Virus record (IMG/VR): IMGVR_UViG_3300025913_000080
Location: 1-34,652 of that record
Reading direction: 5' to 3' (one strand)
DNA from: a virus
DNA: 34,652 nucleotides
Part shown: positions 21,911 to 29,095 of the stretch, in pieces
How the letters are laid out: each line of letters opens with the position of its first letter
How positions within the stretch are numbered: the stretch's first letter is position 1
The notes under the pieces: generated by a model
What the model was told of the DNA's origin: nothing
The model's database searches: none
The model's input: the letters and a program-made list of their open reading frames with translations, nothing else
Position numbers and translations under genes: made by a program

Positions 21911-24061
21911 ATGGCGAACCCTTTCAGCAGCCTAGTTCCGCCGCAGATGCCGATGCCGCAGCAACCAGCGCCTGCGGCTCCATCGAGCGGGGAGGGCAAC
22001 TTCTTCTCGAACCTCTTGGCGTTGCCGGGGGCCGCGCTTAGTGGAGCGGTTGCCGAGTGGAAGTACCTGCCGCAACGCCTCCAGGCGGAACTGCAAGCCA
22101 AGCTGGCGGAGCAGCACCACGCCGAAGCGGTCATGGAGGCGATCAACTCCATTCAGGACCCAGAGGAGCGCAAGATTGCGCTGCTCAACCCGGCTGAATG
22201 GGCGAAGTCAAACGCCACCAATCTCGAAGCCGCGACCATCCCCCAAGGGGACATGCGTGCGTATCGAGGCGGCTCGCAGAACGCTGCCCACGGCGGCTAT
22301 GACGTTACCGCCCCGCGCTTCGGCCTATCGGACGGCACCCCGTACACCCAGACGCCGACCGGCATCAATGTCACGGGGCAGCGTCTCCCCGGTACGATCT
22401 CGAACAGTGACGGCGGACTGATCGACAACCACCTTGGTCCGGTGGGGACTGTCAGCAAGTCCGTCATTGATCCTCAGACTGGCGACGTTTCCGAGTTCAC
22501 GCCGACGATCAACTTTCGGCCGCCTCAGATGCCGCAACTTGGCCAGACAGCGCCGCCTGCTGGCCCCATGGGCGCATCCGCCAGCCCCGCGCCGGCCTTT
22601 GCGCCTCCCCCGCCCCCGATCCCCCAGGCGGCGGCTGGTGGGCAAAACAATCCGCCAGCGCCTCCCGCGCCTCCTGGGCTGGATGAGGTTATCCGCACGG
22701 TCTGGGCGGAAGGCGATCCTAACCCCGCCGGCTGGCAGGCTGTGGCTGGTGTTATCGCCAACCGAGCTCGCCAAAGCGGTCGCGGACTCTCGGACGTTGT
22801 TGCCCAGCGACACCAGTTCGAGGGCTACGGGAACCGCCGCTACCAGAGCCTGCAACCGGGATCGCCCCAATATCAAGCCGTGGCCGCAGCAATTGCTCCG
22901 GTGCTCTCTGGGCAGACCGATCCGACCAACGGCGCTGACAGCTTCTACAGCCCAGGTCTGCAAGCGAAACTCGGTCGTTCCGCCCCGTCCTGGGATGATG
23001 GGACCGGGCAGATGATCGGAAGCCAGCGGTTCTTTCAAGGGAAGTACGGTGGCGCACGGGCTATGGGCAACCGCGTGCCCATGCCGCAAGTCGGCGGGGG
23101 GCAAGCGCCAGGGCCGATGGCGGGGAGCCAATTCACCCCAGGCGGCGGTGTTGGTGCTGGCGTCCAGATTCAGGGCGGGACACCTCCAGCCAGTTCGGAT
23201 GCAATCGGATCAATGACGACTGCCCCCGATGGGTCTGTCCACATCCAGGGTGGAGTTCACCAGCTTACCCACGGCACGAACCCCGACGACGCTCCCCTGA
23301 AGGACAACACCATCGATTACGTGGCCCAGCAGTACATGCTGACGGGCCAGCTTCCGGCGATGGGGATGGGGCGTGCAGCGGCGGCCAACCGCGATCGCAT
23401 CCTGAACCGTGCCGCCGAAATCGAACAAGAGACCGGCGCGACCGGGGCCGACGCGGTTGAGCGCCACATGACCGTTCGCACGGCCACGGCGGCCCTGACG
23501 ACAGTGTCCCGTCAGCGCGCCGTTATCGGCCCAGCCGAGCACACCGCCAACCTGAACGCCGATCAGGTGCTTGCGCTTGCCCCGACCGGCGGAGGCCCTT
23601 CGGGCGCGCCGATCCTCAATCGCTGGATTCAGGCCGGGCGACAGTCGGTGCTCGGCGACCCGGATGTCAGCAGGTTCAATCTCGCCGTTGGCACGCTGGC
23701 GGATGAGTACGCCAAGGTGGTCAGCGGAGGAACCGGCGCGCAGGCCGCCACGGACTCGGCACGAGCGGAGGCCTACCGCCGCATCAACGGGGCGATGAAC
23801 CTCCAGCAACTCCGGGGGGTCGTCGCCCAGATGCGGGTTGAGATGCAGAACCGCATGAGCTCGCTCGCCGATGAGGAGCAGCGCCAGCGCGCCGTCATCC
23901 ACGGTGGCGGGCGCGCTTCGCCGCCAGACGCTAGCGCGGGAAGCGCAGGAACTGCACCGGCCAACGCCGTGCCTCCGCCTGCCCAGCGCCGGGTCGGCCA
24001 GACCTACCAGACGCCCAGCGGCCCGCACGTCTGGACGGGCGCCGGTTGGCAGGCGCCCTGA
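21911..24061 (+). CDS. Virion protein with SleB/CwlJ-type cell-wall hydrolase domain
   Basis: The product has 716 residues from ATG 21911, which has UAAGG 11 bases upstream; a TTG at 21902 is the alternative. A helical N-terminus and Pro-rich linker (about 205-255) lead to a domain at about 256-360: DEVIRTVWAEGDPNPAGWQA, VAGVIANRARQSGRGLSDVV, QHQFEG-like RHQFEG and SFYSPGLQ. This is the SleB/Hydrolase_2 pattern, with the catalytic Glu expected in WAEGD. The family cleaves peptidoglycan glycan strands. The C-terminal half is helical (about 440-650). It ends in TYQTPSGPHVWTGAGW. Most likely a virion-borne lysin that opens the wall during DNA entry. Confidence 0.75.
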   Translation: MANPFSSLVPPQMPMPQQPAPAAPSSGEGNFFSNLLALPGAALSGAVAEWKYLPQRLQAELQAKLAEQHHAEAVMEAINSIQDPEERKIALLNPAEWAKSNATNLEAATIPQGDMRAYRGGSQNAAHGGYDVTAPRFGLSDGTPYTQTPTGINVTGQRLPGTISNSDGGLIDNHLGPVGTVSKSVIDPQTGDVSEFTPTINFRPPQMPQLGQTAPPAGPMGASASPAPAFAPPPPPIPQAAAGGQNNPPAPPAPPGLDEVIRTVWAEGDPNPAGWQAVAGVIANRARQSGRGLSDVVAQRHQFEGYGNRRYQSLQPGSPQYQAVAAAIAPVLSGQTDPTNGADSFYSPGLQAKLGRSAPSWDDGTGQMIGSQRFFQGKYGGARAMGNRVPMPQVGGGQAPGPMAGSQFTPGGGVGAGVQIQGGTPPASSDAIGSMTTAPDGSVHIQGGVHQLTHGTNPDDAPLKDNTIDYVAQQYMLTGQLPAMGMGRAAAANRDRILNRAAEIEQETGATGADAVERHMTVRTATAALTTVSRQRAVIGPAEHTANLNADQVLALAPTGGGPSGAPILNRWIQAGRQSVLGDPDVSRFNLAVGTLADEYAKVVSGGTGAQAATDSARAEAYRRINGAMNLQQLRGVVAQMRVEMQNRMSSLADEEQRQRAVIHGGGRASPPDASAGSAGTAPANAVPPPAQRRVGQTYQTPSGPHVWTGAGWQAP

Positions 24062-26142
24062 TGCCCGGCCGCATCCTCACTGACGCCGAAGTCGGCCTAG
24101 CCCCCGGCGGGCGAGTGCTCACTGACGCTGACGTGGGACTCGCCCCCCCACAAGCGCCGGTCGGTCAGGTCGCCAGCGGCCAGGGCGCTGGGGCCGGCGT
24201 TCAACTCCGCACGCCCGTTACTGCTCAAGGCGTGACTGGGCAGGCGGGCCGCGGTGCGGTTGAAGGCGCGGTCGGGATCGGCAACCAACTGATCAATGCG
24301 GCCAGCAACTCGCCCATGGGGCCGCTCGCGTCCGCCTCGGCCACGACGGACAATATCGCTGGCCTGCTGCAAGGGGCGTTCGGGCCGTCCAACCAGCCTC
24401 CTGCGCCGATAACCAACCCCGCCATGGTAAACGGCCCTCAGCCGGTTACGCCCCCCAAGCCGGTGGGTGACTGGCTTGACCAGCAGCCGCAGAACGCCGC
24501 CGAATGGTTCGGGCGGGCTGTCGGCAACTTCCTGCCGGCCGCAGCCATCCCCGAGTCTGAGGCGGGCCTCATCCCGGGCATGATCAACAGGGCCAAGAAC
24601 GTCCTCCTGCCCGCGGCTGGCTCCGTCGCCGGTCGGGCTGCAGTGCGCGCCGTTGGTGGCAACCAGGAAGCCCAGGACATCGGGGCCGGGTTCGGGTCCG
24701 TCATCGGTGGCGTTGGCTCGCAAGTCAGTCTTCGCCCGGGCGCTCCCAGGCCGCCTATTCCTCAGGTCGGGGATGCCCCCGAGAGCGTGGCTCGGCGCGC
24801 GGCGCAGTACGTGTCCTCCCGCGCCCAGGCCCCTAATCCGACGATGGAGGAAGCCGCGGCGGCCGGGAAGCCGGTCACGCTCGCGCAGCGCATGGGATCG
24901 GCCGGACAACGAGCTCTGGAGGCTACCGGCAAGCGCCCCGGAGCCACGGGCGACGCGCTGCAAACCTACGCCTACGATCCGGCGGAGGGGGTCCTGCCGA
25001 CCCAGCCGGCGCGCCTGCAAGCGGACTTCCAGCAGGCTACTGGCATCTCACCAGAAGCTGCGAATGGCGACATGCAAGCCTATGTGGCCGCGGGCCGGCA
25101 AAGAGCCTCGCCGCTCTACGACCGCGCCTATGCACAAACGCCCGCGGTCACGCCCCAACTCGACGCCCTCATGCGTCGCCCTTCGATGCGCGATGCGCTC
25201 GGGCGGGCGGTGAGCATCGCAGCCGAAGAGGGGCGCGATCCGAACGACCTCGGGTTTCGGTCCACAGCCTCAAATGGCGGCTACCTTGTCGAGGTGCAGG
25301 CCCCGAGCGTTCAAACGCTGGACTACGTCAAGAGGGGCCTCGATGACGTGCTTAACACTTACCGTGACAGCACGACCGGCCGCCTGAATCTGGACGAGCG
25401 CGGGCTGGCGATCCAGGCGACCCGCAATGCGTTCATGCGGATCGTGAAGGACCCAAATACCGTCGCAGGCCGAGCCTACGGCGCAGCCCTGGCGGAATCG
25501 GGCGACTACCTGAGCGCCATGGATGCGTTCCGGAAGGCCAAGAATCTGGTCTTCAATCCGAACGTGTCGGCCGACGTGATCCGCTCGACCGTGGGCCGGA
25601 TGACACCGGCCGAGCTCGGGGCGTTCCGCGGCGGCGTCGCCAATGAGATCTACAATCGAGCTCAGAACCTCAAACTGAAGCCCGAAACGTTCAGCACGCC
25701 GAACTTCCAAGCGAAGCTCTCGGCTGTGGTGGGTCCTGAAGCCGCTCAGAGGCTCATCCAGGCCGCCCGGCAGGAAGGGGCTATCGGTGGCTCGCTTCGC
25801 CGTATGGCGCCCTCCAACGGCTCTCCCACGGCTCCGCTGAGCGCGGAGATGGCGGCACAGGATGGGATGAGCCCCAACCTGCAACGTGCGGCGGAGTTCG
25901 TGAGCGCCCCCAAGAAGAGCATGGCGCAAGCTGTGGTCCGTGGTCTTCAGGGTGCGGCCGACCATTTCACCGGCATGACGCCTGAGGTGCGGGACGCGGC
26001 AGGGCGGCTGTTGATGAGCCGGGACATCACGCCCGAGCAGATCGCCGCCTATCAGCGACAGCTCAGGGCTTCGAAGGTTCCGCGGCTGACGATGAACTTG
26101 CCGCAGATACCGCAGTATCAGCCGGGTGGTGGGCGGCCCTGA
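24061..26142 (+). CDS. Putative internal/ejection protein
   Basis: The product has 693 residues. ATG 24061 overlaps the previous stop (TGATG). The N-terminus holds a tandem motif, GRILTDAEVGLAPGGR then VLTDADVGLAP, common at the start of phage injection-type proteins. Then comes an Ala/Gly/Pro-rich segment with amphipathic or membrane-seeking stretches (AAGSVAGRAAVRAVGG, FGSVIGGVGSQV), and a long helical C-terminal region (DALMRRPSMRDALGRAVSIA, LDYVKRGLDDVLNTYRD, RGLAIQATRNAFMRIV). No enzyme motif. It is third of the big proteins between tail and lysis genes. The ejection role is inferred. Confidence 0.65.
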   Translation: MPGRILTDAEVGLAPGGRVLTDADVGLAPPQAPVGQVASGQGAGAGVQLRTPVTAQGVTGQAGRGAVEGAVGIGNQLINAASNSPMGPLASASATTDNIAGLLQGAFGPSNQPPAPITNPAMVNGPQPVTPPKPVGDWLDQQPQNAAEWFGRAVGNFLPAAAIPESEAGLIPGMINRAKNVLLPAAGSVAGRAAVRAVGGNQEAQDIGAGFGSVIGGVGSQVSLRPGAPRPPIPQVGDAPESVARRAAQYVSSRAQAPNPTMEEAAAAGKPVTLAQRMGSAGQRALEATGKRPGATGDALQTYAYDPAEGVLPTQPARLQADFQQATGISPEAANGDMQAYVAAGRQRASPLYDRAYAQTPAVTPQLDALMRRPSMRDALGRAVSIAAEEGRDPNDLGFRSTASNGGYLVEVQAPSVQTLDYVKRGLDDVLNTYRDSTTGRLNLDERGLAIQATRNAFMRIVKDPNTVAGRAYGAALAESGDYLSAMDAFRKAKNLVFNPNVSADVIRSTVGRMTPAELGAFRGGVANEIYNRAQNLKLKPETFSTPNFQAKLSAVVGPEAAQRLIQAARQEGAIGGSLRRMAPSNGSPTAPLSAEMAAQDGMSPNLQRAAEFVSAPKKSMAQAVVRGLQGAADHFTGMTPEVRDAAGRLLMSRDITPEQIAAYQRQLRASKVPRLTMNLPQIPQYQPGGGRP

Positions 26143-26269
26143 CGGCAAAGCCCAGCGCGGCAATTACGGCCAGCACGAAGAGCCAACCCGGAGCCAGGCG
26201 GAACGGCAACCCCTCGGTGGGCTCTCGAACCACCTCAAATTCGGCGTCGATGATCTCGCGCTCATCCAT
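26063..26269 (-). CDS. Small single-pass membrane protein, antisense
   Basis: The product has 68 residues on the minus strand, its 3' half overlapping the end of the ejection gene by 80 bases. DEREIIDAEFEVVREPTEG is a plausible cytoplasmic start resembling short phage and host membrane proteins. LFVLAVIAALGFAVRAA forms one membrane segment (about 29-46), followed by a Ser/Ala tail. It is the only plausible gene in the gap between the virion operon and the lysis genes. Function unknown. It could be a superinfection or lysis-timing membrane protein, but nothing proves that. Confidence 0.45.
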   Translation of the reverse strand: MDEREIIDAEFEVVREPTEGLPFRLAPGWLFVLAVIAALGFAVRAAHHPADTAVSAASSSSAAEPSKP

Positions 26270-26316
26270 CGCCCACCCCTACCACACTCCGACGCCTCTA
26301 GCGACATGGAGACGCC

Positions 26317-26676
26317 ATGACCATTGACTGGGCAGCAGTGATGGCTGTGCTCGCTCTTTTGGGTGCAGCCGCATCTTATGGCGTGCTGCGCCAGCGGGTG
26401 AGCGAGCTGAGGGAGCGGGCCGACAAGCAGGAAAACAACGCGGCCGACCGGCTGAAAGAACAGGCTTCCCAGTTCGAGCGGGTGTGGAAAGCCCTTGAGG
26501 GGCTGAACCACACCAACCAGGCCGTGACGGCGTTGCAGGGGAGCATCGAGACGCTGACCGCGCAGATGAACGCCGGCCATACGCTCATGCTCTCCAAGCT
26601 GGATGCGTCGGACAAGCTCACCGCGGCGAAGCTGGACACGCTGGCGACCTCGATGGGCAAAGCGGTGAAGGGGTAA
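26317..26676 (+). CDS. Membrane-anchored coiled-coil protein of the lysis module
   Basis: The product has 119 residues with GGAG before the ATG. One N-terminal membrane segment (AAVMAVLALLGAAASYGVL, about 6-24) is followed by a long heptad-rich coiled coil (LRERADKQENNAADRLKEQA, LNHTNQAVTALQGSIETL, LDASDKLTAAKLDTLATSMG). It lies directly upstream of the endolysin candidate. This layout resembles XhlA-like lysis helpers or antiholin-type proteins but is not diagnostic. Confidence 0.6.
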   Translation: MTIDWAAVMAVLALLGAAASYGVLRQRVSELRERADKQENNAADRLKEQASQFERVWKALEGLNHTNQAVTALQGSIETLTAQMNAGHTLMLSKLDASDKLTAAKLDTLATSMGKAVKG

Positions 26677-26683
26677 GCGAGAG

Positions 26684-27043
26684 ATGTGGCGCTATCAGCA
26701 GTCGACCGGCGATCTCTACCATCTCGGGTCCTACGAGGGGAAAGGCTACTCGGGTCATGGGGAGGGAGTGAACAACCACGCCCTCGAAGCTGACCAGGGT
26801 ATTGGTCCGATCCCGTGCGGGATGTGGCGGATTGGGCATTCACGCACCAGCCACAACACCGGGCCAATAACCATGGACCTAACACCGGTTGGTCACGACG
26901 CCAATGGCCGGTCCTTGTTCAGAATCCACGGCGATAATTCAGCAATGAACGAGACAGCCAGTCGGGGTTGTATTATACTAGGGCGGTCGATTAGGCAAGT
27001 GATTGCGATGAGCAACGACCACGACTTGCAGGTCTACCCATGA
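26684..27043 (+). CDS. L,D-transpeptidase-like (DUF2778/Tlde1-type) endolysin candidate
   Basis: The product has 119 residues. WRYQQSTGDLYHLGSYEGKG then YSGHGEGVNN, GPIPCGMWRIG, and IHGDN...ASRGCIILG (His82, Ser93, Gly95, Cys96) match the YkuD-like fold with the H-G...S-x-G-C-I catalytic motif, in the short DUF2778 variant. Enzymes of this type act on the peptide stems of peptidoglycan (exchange or carboxypeptidase reactions). No lysozyme or amidase gene is seen nearby, and holin and spanin genes follow, so this is the best endolysin candidate. No signal peptide, so it would need the holin. A non-lytic wall-modifying role cannot be excluded. Confidence 0.7.
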   Translation: MWRYQQSTGDLYHLGSYEGKGYSGHGEGVNNHALEADQGIGPIPCGMWRIGHSRTSHNTGPITMDLTPVGHDANGRSLFRIHGDNSAMNETASRGCIILGRSIRQVIAMSNDHDLQVYP

Positions 27044-27213
27044 AGCCCGCGACGAATATTCTACATGGCCAGCCGGTCAGAGACCATGTCGAAGAGACCG
27101 CCTTCAAGGTGAAGGTGCTCAAGGCTGTGAGTGAAGCCTGGGAGACCGGAGCCATGCTGATCGTGGACGTAGGCAAGCGGGACGTTCACCCGGCCGAGAC
27201 TGAAACCCGCTGA
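27040..27213 (+). CDS. Small unrecognised lysis-module protein
   Basis: The product has 57 residues, ATG in an ATGA overlap with the endolysin gene. Sequence: MKPATNILHGQPVRDHVEET, then FKVKVLKAVSEAWETGAMLI and a charged end. It is soluble and helical in the middle. The coupling and clean coding frame support it. No function recognised. Confidence 0.55.
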   Translation: MKPATNILHGQPVRDHVEETAFKVKVLKAVSEAWETGAMLIVDVGKRDVHPAETETR

Positions 27214-27226
27214 AAGGAACCAAACC

Positions 27227-27436
27227 ATGGACGACACCAAGAACCCGCTGGCCTCCCTCGGCGTCTGGGGCGCTGTGTTTGCGATTGCGCTGCAACTTGC
27301 TCCGGTCCTCGGCAAGCAGTTGTTCAACCTGGAACCCACGGACAGCACGGCCGTCCTGGACCAGATCGGAACCGTGATCGCAGGCGTTGTGGCGCTGTAT
27401 GGGCGGCTGAAGGCTACTCACGTGCTGAAGTTCTGA
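27227..27436 (+). CDS. Holin
   Basis: The product has 69 residues, with AAAGGAA before the ATG. SLGVWGAVFAIALQLAPVLG is a first hydrophobic segment (about 10-29), and IGTVIAGVVALYGRLKAT (about 47-64) is a second, followed by a basic end. The ALYGRLKAT(H/K) ending is characteristic of a large class of small phage holins. It lies between endolysin and spanins. It would open the inner membrane for the cytosolic endolysin. Confidence 0.75.
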   Translation: MDDTKNPLASLGVWGAVFAIALQLAPVLGKQLFNLEPTDSTAVLDQIGTVIAGVVALYGRLKATHVLKF

Positions 27437-27651
27437 TGACCGCCTGGCTGATCGTCGGCGCTGTCGTCCTGGCGGCCGGCTTCATCGCCTGGATCGTATT
27501 TCGCGCTGAATCCACCGGAGCCGACCTCCAAGCCGCCAAAACCACGGAGACCGTCAATGCAGACGTTGCGAAGGCCATTGCTGCTGGGCGTGCTAGCTCT
27601 GCTGAGCCTGACAGCCAGTTGCGAGCACCTGACTCCGACTCCCGTGACTAG
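27436..27651 (+). CDS. i-spanin candidate (Rz-like)
   Basis: The product has 71 residues. ATG overlaps the holin stop (TGATG). One N-terminal membrane segment (LIVGAVVLAAGFIAWIVF, about 5-22) is followed by a periplasmic helix (DLQAAKTTETVNADVAKAIA) and an acidic polar tail. The gene for the lipoprotein partner begins inside it in the +1 frame at 27557. A single N-terminal anchor with a short helix fits an inner-membrane spanin, on the short side for the type. Confidence 0.65.
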   Translation: MTAWLIVGAVVLAAGFIAWIVFRAESTGADLQAAKTTETVNADVAKAIAAGRASSAEPDSQLRAPDSDSRD

Positions 27652-27769
27652 CGCCTGCACAGCGTTCCCGAGGATTTCGTTCGACCGGCTGAACGATACG
27701 CTCGATACGATCCGGCAGGTGAAGGCTTACGACGCCGGCCGAGATGCAATCTGCGGGAAGGGCAAATGA
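27557..27769 (+). CDS. o-spanin candidate (Rz1-like lipoprotein)
   Basis: The product has 70 residues, GGAG 8 bases before the ATG, starting within the i-spanin gene in another frame. The signal peptide has basic start MQTLRRP, core LLLGVLALLSLT and a permissive lipobox LTASC, so Cys22 would be lipidated and the protein placed in the outer membrane. The mature part has SACTAFPRISFDRLNDTLD followed by a C-terminal Cys. This Cys-bounded pattern with DT-L-T-I is common for phage proteins in this position. Nested i/o-spanin genes are the lambda Rz/Rz1 arrangement. Confidence 0.7.
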   Translation: MQTLRRPLLLGVLALLSLTASCEHLTPTPVTSACTAFPRISFDRLNDTLDTIRQVKAYDAGRDAICGKGK

Positions 27770-27966
27770 GCGAGGAACTCGTTCGGCGCGTTCTGGCGGA
27801 AATGCCTCCCGAACCGGCGAGCCCGGCTTGCGATGGCTGCGGCCGTCCGCTTGGAGATTTCAGCGCCTTCGTAACCTATTCGGCGTTCGGTCGCGTCCTC
27901 AAGCAACACCTCTGCGAAGAGTGCATCGCCGCCGATCCCCCCGCAGATCGTGCCTGCCTTCCATGA
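27766..27966 (+). CDS. Small zinc-ribbon protein
   Basis: The product has 66 residues in ATGA overlaps at both ends. CDGCGRPLG and LCEEC supply two CxxC pairs 22 residues apart, a classic zinc-ribbon spacing; the first half is acidic and helical. It sits between the spanins and a tiny membrane protein, so it is co-transcribed with the lysis genes. Its role is unknown; a regulatory or nucleic-acid-binding function would be inference from the zinc fold only. Confidence 0.6.
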   Translation: MSEELVRRVLAEMPPEPASPACDGCGRPLGDFSAFVTYSAFGRVLKQHLCEECIAADPPADRACLP

Positions 27967-28061
27967 CCCTCAGCTTCTTCGGAACGGTGAAGCTGATATT
28001 CGGGCTTATCGTGCTTGTGGTGCTGGTAGCGGTTTCGCGTGATCCGCTAGATTGTATCTAG
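27963..28061 (+). CDS. 32-residue single-pass membrane protein
   Basis: ATG overlaps the stop of the zinc-ribbon gene (ATGA). The peptide MTLSFFGTVKLIFGLIVLVV continues LVAVSRDPLDCI: almost entirely one membrane segment (about 9-24) with a short charged end. Last gene of the rightward operon. Tiny membrane proteins at the end of lysis modules can modulate holins, but no direct evidence is present. Confidence 0.5.
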   Translation: MTLSFFGTVKLIFGLIVLVVLVAVSRDPLDCI

Positions 28062-28081
28062 GGCTGGAGGTCGGGCGCTAC

Positions 28082-28284
28082 TCCGACTTTGAGCCCTTGG
28101 ACCGCGAGGCGGATGGTCAGGCTCAAGGCTTCCGCGACGCCCGCGTGTCCAGCTTTCCACGCCGCTCCAGCCTCCTCATCATATCCCAAACCCCAGGAAA
28201 CTCATAGCGTCTTCAGGCGGAATAGCGTATAGGTGAGGGTAGCTGGAGCGGCGTGGATGGACACGCATTGATGTGGAAGTCGGA
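28082..28284 (+). ncRNA. Large multi-stem structured region, no gene seen
   Basis: A long stem joins GCGTGTCCA (28143-28151) with TGGACACGC (28258-28266) and, after a 4-base bulge (28152-28155), a 16-bp perfect pair (28156-28171 with 28242-28257). It continues with CCTCA/TGAGG (28174-28178 with 28234-28238). Outside it TCCGACTT (28082-28089) pairs with AAGTCGGA (28277-28284), and TTGAGCC/GGCTCAA forms a side hairpin (28089-28095 with 28120-28126, sharing one base). No coding frame here looks real on either strand. It could be a small RNA or a 3' UTR element of the lysis transcript. Confidence 0.6.
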
Positions 28285-28382
28285 CGGGCTGCTCCGTGCC
28301 GAAAGGCCGAGTCCCCCTCCTAGCCCTGGACGCTAGGACCGTGATCCGAAGCCGGTATCGAACCTGGCCTCCAGCGCGTGCA

Positions 28383-28409
28383 TCTGCCCCGTATAGGCAG
28401 ACGGGTTTT
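28383..28409 (+). terminator. Weak terminator-like alternative hairpins
   Basis: CCCGT (28388-28392) pairs with ACGGG (28401-28405), followed directly by TTTT. An overlapping stem TCTGCC/GGCAGA (28383-28388 with 28396-28401) excludes it. The first is a short terminator and the second an anti-terminator-like alternative. Confidence 0.4.
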
Positions 28410-28449
28410 CCAGCACTCCCGAGATAGGTGTTGGTGGCACCCCACGGTG

Positions 28450-28479
28450 AGCCCTCCGGTCACAAGCCGGGGGGCTTTT
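28450..28479 (+). terminator. Intrinsic terminator of the rightward late transcript
   Basis: AGCCCTCCGG (28450-28459) pairs with CCGGGGGGCT (28467-28476), a 10-bp stem with one G.U and a 7-base loop, followed by TTTT. Correctly oriented to end the virion/lysis transcript. It overlaps the end of the leftward gene at 28460. Confidence 0.8.
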
Positions 28480-28633
28480 CCGTTTCCAGCGCCCTCACAA
28501 TCCACCGATCATCCGGCCAGTAGCGCAACCAATACCCAGCAAGCCAATCTCCATTCCAAGCCCTCAAGCATGGAATACAGGACCCGAGGATAGGGGTCTT
28601 GCAACGGGGGCAGGGGTGGGCGAGGGCGCTCAT
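28460..28633 (-). CDS. Small zinc-ribbon, Trp-rich protein
   Basis: The product has 57 residues, with ATG 28633 in an ATGA overlap with the GIY-YIG gene. CPRCKTPILGSCIPC gives two CxxC pairs close together, followed by WNGDWLAGYWLRYWPDDRW, an unusually Trp-rich stretch. The 3' end runs into the terminator of the opposite strand, so the two transcripts converge here. No known family; a small metal-binding accessory protein. Confidence 0.55.
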   Translation of the reverse strand: MSALAHPCPRCKTPILGSCIPCLRAWNGDWLAGYWLRYWPDDRWIVRALETEKPPGL

Positions 28634-29091
28634 GGGCTCTCGATGAACCGGACCATGTCGTCGTCTGGCTTGAACCACTCGCCGCGGATACGACAGTCAG
28701 CCCACCGTCGATGGAATAGGCGCTCAAGGAAGAAGCCGGAAGTGTCCGGGACGACCTTTCTTAGCCGCAACGCGCTCGAGCTGCCGGTTTGGAGCTTTTG
28801 AAGCCTCTCCTCCACATTCATTGCGGAGCCGATCTTGATCAACCCGCTATCAACCGCCTCCACGAAATAGACATGCGTGGGGCGCAGCTCGCCTCGAGAT
28901 ATTCGTTCACTCATGGAAGCTGCCAGCCGGCGCCCGGATTGCGTTTTGTGGCCATCACAGGCGAACCTGTAGGACTCTTCGAACTCAGGCGTTCCGGGCT
29001 GGCCGAGAACGCGCATGCGCGACAGGCGGTGATAGAAGTAGTCGCCCCCATCCGGTCGCTTGATCCTCTGGACGTGGCGGTAGGAGGTCAT
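28630..29091 (-). CDS. GIY-YIG/T5orf172-type protein with integrase-like N-terminus
   Basis: The product has 153 residues from ATG 29091 (GTG 29109 is an alternative). Residues about 3-48 (RIKRPDGGDYFYHRLSRMRV, GQPGTPEFEESY) closely resemble the arm-binding N-terminus of alphaproteobacterial phage integrases. Residues about 73-140 (HVYFVEAVDSGLIKIGSAMN, VEERLQKLQTGS, ERLFHRRWADCRIRGEWF) match the T5orf172/Mug113 branch of the GIY-YIG fold. The gene sits immediately beside the attachment site. An integrase-domain/GIY-YIG fusion is therefore likely. Whether it cuts DNA is unknown. Confidence 0.65.
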   Translation of the reverse strand: MTSYRHVQRIKRPDGGDYFYHRLSRMRVLGQPGTPEFEESYRFACDGHKTQSGRRLAASMSERISRGELRPTHVYFVEAVDSGLIKIGSAMNVEERLQKLQTGSSSALRLRKVVPDTSGFFLERLFHRRWADCRIRGEWFKPDDDMVRFIESP

Positions 29092-29095
29092 CGAA

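Noticed and set aside
24545-24560. CCATCCCCGA, the flank motif of hairpin copies C-E
   Set aside because: No neighbouring stem or GTGGACG sequence; it is a chance match within the ejection gene.
28330-28440. Possible tRNA on the minus strand (GGTTCGATACC T-arm-like segment)
   Set aside because: No matching acceptor stem, and the candidate anticodon stem has an 8-base loop; the pairings fit the terminator-like hairpins better.
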